From contig SPLB01000080.1 of the NCBI GenBank assembly GCA_004566265.1, forward strand, positions 1-11,758: a DNA stretch of 11,758 nucleotides. Direction: 5' to 3'. The position numbers and the translations under genes are program-made. How positions within the stretch are numbered: the first letter of the stretch is position 1; each line of letters opens with the position of its first letter. Under the pieces are notes generated by a model. The model saw only the letters and a list, made by a program, of their open reading frames with translations. It made no database searches and was not told the DNA's origin. The DNA is from Paracoccaceae bacterium (GTDB lineage: Bacteria > Pseudomonadota > Alphaproteobacteria > Rhodobacterales > Rhodobacteraceae). This document shows positions 5,416 through 11,758 of this stretch, one piece after another.

Positions 5416-6867
5416 ATGCGTTTTCTTCGTCACAGCATCATCGGCCTGTTTCTTTTAGGGGCAGCTGTGGCGCTCATGCTGTTTGCAGCCCAGCTTGTGG
5501 TGTCCGCAGTTCAGGAAAGGCTTGCGCAAGAACCACGCGAACGCCCAGCCCGCGAACGGGTTTTTGCGGTGAATGTGGTGACGGCTGAATTGGCAACCGT
5601 GGTGCCCGAACTGGAGGCCTTTGGTCGCATTAAAAGCCGCCGGACGCTTGAACTGCGCGCCGCAGTGCCTGGGCGCATTGTATGGCTCTCCGATAATTTT
5701 CAGGAAGGGGGGCGTGTGAAAGCCGGTGATGTGCTGGCGGAAATTGACAAGGCGGATGCGCAAGCAGCACTGGCACGAGCCGAGGCGTCCATGATGGAAG
5801 CGCAGTCCACCTTGAGGGACGCTGAGCGTGCCTTCACCCTGGCGCAGGACGAACTGGAAACCACCAAAGCGCAGGCCGATTTGCGTCAACGCGCCTTTGA
5901 TCGCCAAGCCAGCTTGCGGGATCGCGGTGTAGGCACCGAAGCCCTCGTCGAGGCGGCAGAGCTAGCCGCAGTGCAAGCACGGCAATCGGTCATCACCCGC
6001 CGTCAGGCTGTGTCACAGGCTCAAGCCCGCACCGATCAGGCGACATTGCAGATTGCACGGTCTCAAATCGCTTTGGATGACGCGCAGCGGGATCTGAGCG
6101 ATACCACCGTGATCGCACCGTTTAGCGGGACATTACAAGGGGTGTCCCTGGTTGAAGGACGGCTGGTTGCCTCAAATGAAATGCTCGCCGAACTGGTAGA
6201 CCCAGATCAGTTAGAAGTCGCGTTTCGCGTGTCTACGGTGCAATACGCCCGACTGCTGGATGCGGATGGGGCCCTGCGCGAAGCACCTGTTTCGATCACT
6301 TTGGATGCCTCTGGCGCCGGTCTCAGCGTTCCGGGGCAGGTGTCACGCGCCAGTGGCGCGGCAGGCAATGGTCAAACAGGACGCTTGCTTTATGCCCGGC
6401 TCGACAGCGCCAAAGGGTTCAAGCCCGAAGATTTTGTAACGGTGACCGTGTCCGAACCTGCGTTGGAACGGGTGACGCAGCTGCCCGCCTCTGCGCTGGA
6501 TGCAGGAAACCGCGTTCTGATCCTTGGCCCGGAAGGGCGGCTCGAGGTGCGACCTGTGATTTTGTTGCGCCGTCAGGGTGATGATGTTCTGGTGCGTGCC
6601 GAAGGCCTTGCAGGTCGTCAGGTGGTTGCAAAACGCACGCCGCTGCTGGGGGAAGGCATAAAGGTGCGCCCCCTCAACCCCGATCAGGCCGAACTGGCAC
6701 CTGCCATGATTGAACTGAGCGCGGAGCGCCGCCAGAAACTTCAGGCCTTTGTGCGTGACAATGGGCGCATGCCCGAGGCCACCAAGGCCCGCGTGCTGGA
6801 TCAACTGGCCAAGGCCAAAGTGCCAGCTTCGCTTGTAGACCGTCTCGAACAACGCGCGGGAGGCTGA
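5416..6867 (+). CDS. RND efflux periplasmic adaptor (HlyD/AcrA-type membrane fusion protein)
   Basis: The adaptor of a tripartite RND pump links the inner-membrane transporter to an outer-membrane channel. The 483-residue product starts with a membrane helix (about 7-30) that anchors it, with no lipobox cysteine. The first half of the lipoyl domain follows (about 76-111, with VPGRIVWL and GDVLAEID), then an alanine/glutamine/arginine-rich alpha-helical hairpin (about 113-227), and the second lipoyl half VIAPFSGTL with EGRLV. Beta-barrel and membrane-proximal parts follow. The C-terminal 50 or so residues are charged and helical (AERRQKLQAFV to the end), beyond the usual fold. AAGGAA (5403-5408) supports ATG 5416. 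Only one base separates its stop from the pump gene, so the two form an operon. Substrate cannot be predicted. Confidence 0.93.
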   Translation: MRFLRHSIIGLFLLGAAVALMLFAAQLVVSAVQERLAQEPRERPARERVFAVNVVTAELATVVPELEAFGRIKSRRTLELRAAVPGRIVWLSDNFQEGGRVKAGDVLAEIDKADAQAALARAEASMMEAQSTLRDAERAFTLAQDELETTKAQADLRQRAFDRQASLRDRGVGTEALVEAAELAAVQARQSVITRRQAVSQAQARTDQATLQIARSQIALDDAQRDLSDTTVIAPFSGTLQGVSLVEGRLVASNEMLAELVDPDQLEVAFRVSTVQYARLLDADGALREAPVSITLDASGAGLSVPGQVSRASGAAGNGQTGRLLYARLDSAKGFKPEDFVTVTVSEPALERVTQLPASALDAGNRVLILGPEGRLEVRPVILLRRQGDDVLVRAEGLAGRQVVAKRTPLLGEGIKVRPLNPDQAELAPAMIELSAERRQKLQAFVRDNGRMPEATKARVLDQLAKAKVPASLVDRLEQRAGG

Positions 6868-6868
6868 T

Positions 6869-9800
6869 ATGCGCCAGCTTCCCTTCGGCCCCGGCGGAAT
6901 CCTGAGTTACTTCACCCGTCATCGCACGGCTGCCAATCTTTTGCTGGTGATGCTCTTGGTTTTTGGTGTCGCGGCCTTTCCCAATATGCGGGCGCAGTTC
7001 TTTCCCGATGTGATCGTGGAAACGGTGCGTGTCAACGTGACCTGGGAAGGGGCAGGGCCCGAAGATGTGGACAGCGCCATTGTACAGGTATTGGAACCTG
7101 CGCTTCTTGCGGTGGACGGCGTTTCGGAAACCGCAAGTACCTCGCGCGAGGGGTGGGCCAATCTGACAATTGATTTCGAACCCGGCTGGGACATGGCCCG
7201 TGCGGGCGATGATGTGCAGGCCGCAGTCGACAGTGTCACAACGCTTCCCGAGGCTGCAGAAGAGCCCAAGGTCACCCGCGCTGCATGGCGCGATCGGGTG
7301 ACGGATGTGGTGATCACCGGGCCAATCGGGTCGGCGCAGCTGGGGCTTTTGGCGGATGAGCTGGTGCGCCGCCTGTTTGCAGAAGGTGTCACCCGTTCCA
7401 CCATTCGTGGTGTTGCCGCGCCGCAGACACTGGTCGAAGTGCCTTCGTCCAGTCTGATCGCCCATGACATCACCATGGCCGAGATCGCCAGCGTCATTGC
7501 CGCTGAGGTCGATGTCAATCCGGCAGGCGAAGTTGATAGCGCCAATGCTCGTGTGCGCACCGGCACGCAGAAACGGCGCGCCGAAGAAATCGCTGCCATT
7601 GTTTTGCGCAGTGAAGCCAATGGTGGTGCTTTGACCATCGGGGATGTGGCGACCATCCGCGTTGTAGGTGTGGATCGCAATCGCAGCTACTTTGTCGGTG
7701 ACAACCCCGCCATGTCGGTGCGTGTGGACCGGTCAAACCAGGGCGATGCCATCCGTATTCAGGGGCAGGTCAATGATGTCGTTGATGAGATGCGCCAGAG
7801 CCTTCCGGAGGGTGTGGAAATCGATCTGATTCGCGCCCGTGCGGAATCGATTGCGGCGCGTCTGGATCTGTTAATCGACAATGGTCTGATGGGCCTTGGC
7901 CTTGTTTTGATCCTTTTGTTCCTGTTCCTGAATGCGCGGATTGCGTTCTGGGTTGCGGCTGGCATTCCCGCCGCAATGTTTGCCGCAATTGGGCTGATGT
8001 ATGTGGGCGGGCTGACGCTCAATATGATTTCGCTTTTTGGCTTGATCATTACGCTCGGTATTGTGGTTGATGATGCTATCGTGGTGGGCGAGCATGCTGA
8101 CTTCAGGGCGCGTCGATTGGGCGAAGCCCCCGTTGTCGCTGCTGAAAACGCGGCGCGACGCATGGCCACACCGGTCTTTGCGGCAACCCTGACCACCGTG
8201 ATTGCCTTTTTCGGGCTGACCATAATCAGCGGCCGGTTTGGCGAGCTGATTGCCGATATCCCCTTTACCGTGATCGCGGTGCTGATTGCATCTTTGGTCG
8301 AATGTTTCCTGATCCTGCCCAATCATATGGCGCATGCGTTGGTCCATGCGCAGGCGCGCCATTGGTATGACGCCCCCAACCGCGTGGTCAATCGGGGTTT
8401 CCGCTGGTGCCGGGACAACCTGTTTCGTCCGCTTATGGTCTGGGTCGTTCGGGCCCGCTATGCGGTGGTGGCCGGGGCGTTTGTGCTGCTGGCCAGCCAA
8501 ATGGCGCTGTTCATCAGCGGCGAGGTCACCTGGCGGTTTTTCAATGCGCCGGAGCGTGGTTCGGTCACGGGCAATTTCGCAATGGTCGAAGGCGCCACGC
8601 GCGAGCACACGCTGGAACAGATGCGGGCTTTCCAGGCTTCGGTTGAAGAGCTCGGCGCGGAATACGAAGAGCGCTACGGTCGCAACCCGATTGCCTATGT
8701 GATTGCCGAAGTTGGCGGCAATTCAGGACGCGGCTTGTCGGGCGTGGACACCAAGCACCGTGACCTGCTTGGGGGCATTGCCATTGAACTGATCGACGCA
8801 GACCTGCGCCCGTATAGCTCTTTTGCTTTTGTCGGAGAGCTGCAGGATCGCGTCACCCGCATGCCCCTGACCGAGGTGCTGTCTTTCCGAAGCTGGCGCT
8901 CTGGCCCGGGCGGCGATGCGTTAGACGTGGACTTCTTTGGCTCTGACGTGGTGACGCTGAAAACCGCGGCTCAAGAGTTGAAAAAAGCCCTGTTGCCCTT
9001 TGGCGAGGTCTCCGCGGTTGAAGATGATCTTGCTTATGACAAAGAAGAACTGATTTTGGATCTGACCCCACAGGGGCAAGCGTTGAACTTCACGATAGAG
9101 ATGCTGGGGCGGGCGCTACGTGCGCGCCTCAATGGGATCGAGGCCGCGACGTATCCGGATGGACCCAGATCTGCCGAGATCCGTGTCGAACTGCCTGCAG
9201 GCGAGCTGACAGCGGATTTCCTTGAACGCACGCTGATGCGCACGCCAAATGGGGATTACGTACCGCTTGCGGATATTGTCTCGGTCACGCAACGGGCGGG
9301 TTTTTCCAGCGTTCAGCGGCAAAATGGGCTTCGGGTGGTCAATGTCACCGGCGATATTGCCGATGACGACCCACAGCGCGCAGCAGAGATTTCACGCGCC
9401 ATTGCCGAAGACATTCTGCCCCGCATCGCCGAAGAACAGCAGGTGGAGTATCGCATGGCGGGTCTTTCGGAACAGGAAGACAGTTTCCTGAAGGATGCGC
9501 GCAACGGCTTGATCCTGTGTCTGGCGGGCATTTACCTGGTGCTGTGCTGGATCTTCGCCAGTTGGACACGGCCGCTTGTTGTTATGGCGATCATTCCTTT
9601 CGGCCTCGTTGGGACCATCTGGGGGCATTACCTCTGGGATGTGCCAACCAGCATGTTCACCGTTGTCGGGCTTTTGGGCATGACAGGGATCATTATTAAC
9701 GACTCGATTGTTTTGGTCGTAACGATTGACGGCTACGCCAAAGAGAGGGGGCTTGTGCCCTCGATCATTGATGGGGCTGCAGACCGCCTGCGCCCGGTGA

Positions 9801-10273
9801 TGCTGACCACGCTGACGACGGTGCTGGGACTTGCGCCTTTGATGTTTGAAGGATCACAGCAGGCGCAGTTCCTTAAACCCACGGTGATTACACTGGTCTA
9901 CGGGCTTGGTTTTGGGATGTTCCTTGTGCTGTTGATTGTGCCTGCTTTGGTGGCCATACAGGCAGATGTCGCCCGTCCTTTGACAGCCATCCGGCGGGCA
10001 CGACGTGCGGTTCGGCTACGTGCGCTTTTGTTGACTGCCGCTGCCGCACAGGTTGGCTGGCTGACAGCAACCCTAGGCTATGCCATCGCCACAGGCAGCC
10101 TCAATCCTATTTTGCGTGGATTTGGACTGGGTGCCTTTGATCCGGTGCGCGGATCGCTTTTGGCCTGTTTGGCCGGGATGCTGGTTATTGCTTTGGTGGC
10201 TTATTGTGCCGGTGCGGCTGGGGCTGTGCGGCGCAAGCGGGTTAAGGCGTCACGGGCAACCTCGGCCACCTGA
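6869..10273 (+). CDS. RND-family efflux permease (AcrB/HAE-like), with C-terminal extension
   Basis: This proton-driven inner-membrane pump expels small molecules through the adaptor encoded just upstream; a TolC-type channel is not in the window. The 1134 residues show the RND pattern: first helix near 21-38, FPNMRAQFFPDV, a large periplasmic loop, the helix 4 motif GIVVDDAIVVGE with D401 and D402, a second periplasmic loop, and TTLTTVLGLAPLMFEG near the end. By eye, the position of the AcrB helix 10 lysine (K940) is N944 in GIIINDSIVLV, typical of a different RND branch. About 100 residues follow the usual end (about 1031-1134), with two more hydrophobic stretches (about 1052-1074 and 1096-1118) and a basic tail. 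GGGAGG (6858-6863) supports ATG 6869. The 3' end overlaps the convergent Nudix gene by 73 bp. Confidence 0.94.
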   Translation: MRQLPFGPGGILSYFTRHRTAANLLLVMLLVFGVAAFPNMRAQFFPDVIVETVRVNVTWEGAGPEDVDSAIVQVLEPALLAVDGVSETASTSREGWANLTIDFEPGWDMARAGDDVQAAVDSVTTLPEAAEEPKVTRAAWRDRVTDVVITGPIGSAQLGLLADELVRRLFAEGVTRSTIRGVAAPQTLVEVPSSSLIAHDITMAEIASVIAAEVDVNPAGEVDSANARVRTGTQKRRAEEIAAIVLRSEANGGALTIGDVATIRVVGVDRNRSYFVGDNPAMSVRVDRSNQGDAIRIQGQVNDVVDEMRQSLPEGVEIDLIRARAESIAARLDLLIDNGLMGLGLVLILLFLFLNARIAFWVAAGIPAAMFAAIGLMYVGGLTLNMISLFGLIITLGIVVDDAIVVGEHADFRARRLGEAPVVAAENAARRMATPVFAATLTTVIAFFGLTIISGRFGELIADIPFTVIAVLIASLVECFLILPNHMAHALVHAQARHWYDAPNRVVNRGFRWCRDNLFRPLMVWVVRARYAVVAGAFVLLASQMALFISGEVTWRFFNAPERGSVTGNFAMVEGATREHTLEQMRAFQASVEELGAEYEERYGRNPIAYVIAEVGGNSGRGLSGVDTKHRDLLGGIAIELIDADLRPYSSFAFVGELQDRVTRMPLTEVLSFRSWRSGPGGDALDVDFFGSDVVTLKTAAQELKKALLPFGEVSAVEDDLAYDKEELILDLTPQGQALNFTIEMLGRALRARLNGIEAATYPDGPRSAEIRVELPAGELTADFLERTLMRTPNGDYVPLADIVSVTQRAGFSSVQRQNGLRVVNVTGDIADDDPQRAAEISRAIAEDILPRIAEEQQVEYRMAGLSEQEDSFLKDARNGLILCLAGIYLVLCWIFASWTRPLVVMAIIPFGLVGTIWGHYLWDVPTSMFTVVGLLGMTGIIINDSIVLVVTIDGYAKERGLVPSIIDGAADRLRPVMLTTLTTVLGLAPLMFEGSQQAQFLKPTVITLVYGLGFGMFLVLLIVPALVAIQADVARPLTAIRRARRAVRLRALLLTAAAAQVGWLTATLGYAIATGSLNPILRGFGLGAFDPVRGSLLACLAGMLVIALVAYCAGAAGAVRRKRVKASRATSAT

Positions 10274-10662
10274 TCCAAAAGGTTCAAGTCAGAAGCGCCT
10301 AACGACGCAACAGGGAACCAAGCGGCATCGGCCGCATCATCGGCGGCCTGCAACGTGCCAGTGGGATTTGTGCAAAGCGTGGCAACCAAAAGATAGTGCC
10401 GCTCAACCCGACCGTCGCTGTCGCGTTGTATAACATCAATATTGCGCAGGTGCCCGGCAGGTTCTGCGATGATACCTGTTTCCTCCCGAAGTTCGCGCAG
10501 CGCCGCCTCGGAGGCGGTCTCGCCCAGTTCCACATGGCCACCGGGAAACCCCCAATATCCTGCATTGGGGGCTTTGCCGCGTTGCACCAGCAGCACATGC
10601 GGAGTGGCGTCAACAGCCTGACACAGGACGGCGATTGCGCCAAGCAAGGGGCGGTCAGTCAT
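10201..10662 (-). CDS. Nudix hydrolase (MutT / ADP-ribose pyrophosphatase-like)
   Basis: Nudix enzymes cleave nucleoside diphosphates linked to another group, for example ADP-ribose or oxidised dNTPs. The 153-residue product has a full Nudix box at 42-64: G42, five residues, E48, seven residues, then R56-E57-L58-x-E60-E61-x-G63-I64, so the metal-binding glutamates are intact. VLLVQRGKAPNAGYWGFPGG (23-42) precedes the box as in the MutT-like group. The exact substrate is not predictable. GGAGGA (10671-10676), eight bases before ATG 10662, fixes the start; the frame stays open to 10710, but that would overlap the upstream gene. It lies 19 bp after the DsbD-like gene on the same strand, so co-transcription is likely. 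Its last 24 codons, stop included, are read antisense to the end of the pump gene. Confidence 0.93.
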   Translation of the reverse strand: MTDRPLLGAIAVLCQAVDATPHVLLVQRGKAPNAGYWGFPGGHVELGETASEAALRELREETGIIAEPAGHLRNIDVIQRDSDGRVERHYLLVATLCTNPTGTLQAADDAADAAWFPVASLGASDLNLLDQVAEVARDALTRLRRTAPAAPAQ

Positions 10663-10681
10663 TCTGATAATCCTCCGGGGG

Positions 10682-11509
10682 TTAGCCTGCTGTGCAGCCA
10701 CGGATATCAACTGCGTGGTTTCGGCCCAAGATCGTAATTCGAAGATCTGACCGGTCTATGGCCAAGGGGCCATCATCCAGCGAGAACAGCTCGGTTCGAG
10801 CAATAATTTGCCCGCCTGAGCGCTCCGCCGTTGTTTCGCCCGCGACGATATCCGTGCTTCCGCTTTCGATGACGGCAATTTCCGCCCCCCCTGCGCTGGG
10901 CATAGTCACGCGTGCCTCGACTTTCAGGCCATATGCGCCGGGTTTCAGGCGGCAGGTCGCGGCCGTTACCCCCGCTTCTTCGGCAGAAAAGGGCCGCGCT
11001 GCAAGGGCCGCGGCAATCACCGGATTGCGCGTCGCCTCCGGGTTCGGGCGGTGGTTAAACGCCAGTTCCGTGGGAATGCAGACCTCTTTGCAGACACCCA
11101 ACTGCATTTCGCCGCGCAGACGAAGGGGCGCACCGGGGCGTTCGGGCGTGATTTCAACCGGCAGGATCATCTCATCATGATAGCCAAGCGTGCGCAGACC
11201 GGCTGTGTCGAACACGTCTGGCGTTGGCCATGTGAACATCACCTGACCCACATTGCGAGACCCCTTCCAGGATACTCTTGGTGGAATGCCCGCATCGCCC
11301 GGGCTGCGCCAATATGTTTTCCATCCTTCCGCCAAGCGAACCCGCAGGGCCGCCTGATAGGTTCCACGCGAAGTCCAGCCGCCATCCAGCACATCCAACT
11401 CGGCTAGATTGGCAAAACGGTCTTCCGCGACAGTTGGGCTTGAGAGGCCAATCAAAAGGGTCGCACATAGCGTGGTCAAAGAGCGCTGGGCACGGATTGC
11501 AAAGAGCAT
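10682..11509 (-). CDS. Exported protein with a stand-alone DsbD N-terminal domain
   Basis: The product resembles the periplasmic N-terminal (immunoglobulin-like) domain of the thiol:disulfide reductase DsbD, which passes electrons to periplasmic partners. From ATG 11509 it has 275 residues: a signal peptide (MLFAIRAQRS then a hydrophobic core, cleavage likely after TVA at 28), GWKTYWRSPGDAGIPP (62-77), FTWPTPDVFDTAGLRTLGYH (92-111), and the cysteine pair GVCKEVCIP (138-146; C140 and C144). C186 and C272 could form another disulfide. The transmembrane and thioredoxin domains of full DsbD are absent, and no such partner is encoded nearby. The start is uncertain: ATG codons at 11542 and 11545, GTG 11524 and TTG 11554 are in frame, and no option has a strong ribosome site; 11509 gives the best signal peptide. 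The Nudix gene follows by 19 bp. Confidence 0.85.
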   Translation of the reverse strand: MLFAIRAQRSLTTLCATLLIGLSSPTVAEDRFANLAELDVLDGGWTSRGTYQAALRVRLAEGWKTYWRSPGDAGIPPRVSWKGSRNVGQVMFTWPTPDVFDTAGLRTLGYHDEMILPVEITPERPGAPLRLRGEMQLGVCKEVCIPTELAFNHRPNPEATRNPVIAAALAARPFSAEEAGVTAATCRLKPGAYGLKVEARVTMPSAGGAEIAVIESGSTDIVAGETTAERSGGQIIARTELFSLDDGPLAIDRSDLRITILGRNHAVDIRGCTAG

Positions 11510-11554
11510 GGGGGATCGATCCACTCTGACTTGGATAAACATCATGTGGGCCAA

Positions 11555-11758
11555 TCCCGGCCAAAAGCCAAGTCACGTTCTGGCGATTGGTCAGCGATTG
11601 GCCACCGAAGTGTCAAAGGAAGGCGAAAAATGGTCAGAAGCCCGTCCGACCTGGTTCAGATTGTTGGGCCGAAATTGTGCCGCGTCTGCACGGCGCGCTT
11701 GCACCCAGATCAAGCGAGGGGCAAGGTGGAATAAACAAGACAGAAAAAGGGCAGCCGA
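11555..11758. other. Right-edge region without a convincing gene
   Basis: Apart from the direct repeat and the TTGACA box, nothing firm is seen. A 34-codon plus-strand frame (11630-11734) and a minus-strand frame open from the window edge to a stop at 11591-11593 exist, but neither encodes recognisable protein. The region probably carries the promoter of the DsbD-like gene. Confidence 0.4.
11583..11601. repeat. Direct repeat GCGATTGG x2 with 11-bp period upstream of the DsbD-like gene
   Basis: GCGATTGG occurs at 11583-11590 and again at 11594-11601, one helical turn apart. A related ATTGG lies on the other strand at 11551-11555. On the minus strand a perfect TTGACA (11611-11616) precedes the repeats, but the hexamer 17 bases on (TGACCA) is a poor -10. 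The repeats would suit a regulator site for the DsbD-like gene. Confidence 0.3.

Noticed and set aside
7871..8608. Long minus-strand open frames inside the pump and adaptor genes
   Set aside because: They are antisense readings of clear RND coding sequence with low-complexity His/Arg/Asn composition and no motifs.
11630..11734. 34-codon plus-strand frame with AAGGAAGG upstream and a CxxC
   Set aside because: The ribosome-like site is good, but the peptide is unrecognised and lies in a likely control region; could be chance.
11591..11758. Minus-strand frame open from the right edge to a TGA at 11591-11593
   Set aside because: 55 codons with no recognisable protein character; cannot be told from chance without sequence beyond the window.
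1..11758. CRISPR array, tRNA, rRNA, riboswitch or phage genes
   Set aside because: No regularly spaced repeats, no cloverleaf-like or rRNA sequence and no phage protein motifs were seen on reading both strands.

Overview
The window looks like chromosomal DNA from an alphaproteobacterium, most likely a marine Rhodobacterales (Roseobacter-group) member. This rests on the GC-rich coding style, the pyrB / small membrane protein / pyrC-like / plsY order, and protein sequences that resemble Rhodobacteraceae orthologues from memory. No search was run.

Layout. Positions 1-81 are the 3' end of an IS630-type transposase gene entering from the left edge; its insertion-sequence end lies just beyond the 3' end of plsY. 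Positions 127-3560 are a tightly packed minus-strand block read pyrB -> unknown tail-anchored protein -> degenerate dihydroorotase (PyrX-like) -> plsY. Its genes overlap or lie within about 30 bp, and a recognisable sigma-70-type promoter precedes pyrB. Positions 3561-3731 are a divergent control region with a 12-bp perfect palindrome touching the pyrB -35 box. On the plus strand follow a family-4-like uracil-DNA glycosylase that has lost most iron-sulfur ligands, a 278-bp gap with no convincing gene, moaB for molybdenum cofactor synthesis, and a two-gene RND efflux unit (adaptor, then pump). The pump gene converges on, and overlaps by 73 bp, a minus-strand pair: a secreted DsbD N-terminal-domain protein followed by a Nudix hydrolase. 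The last ~250 bp hold no convincing gene but contain a helical-phase direct repeat.

How the genes may work together. PyrB makes carbamoyl-aspartate, and the neighbouring dihydroorotase homologue lacks key metal and catalytic residues, so it is probably a structural partner of PyrB, as in Pseudomonas pyrBC', with an active PyrC elsewhere. The small protein between them, with a C-terminal membrane anchor and a TTG start, is the least explained gene. PlsY links the block to phospholipid synthesis. The RND pair would need an outer-membrane channel that is not encoded here.

The most notable points are the pyrB/tail-anchored/PyrX arrangement, the cluster-less UDG, the two extra predicted membrane helices at the C terminus of the RND pump, and the coding overlap of the convergent pump and Nudix genes. 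Most of the window is otherwise ordinary core and housekeeping content.
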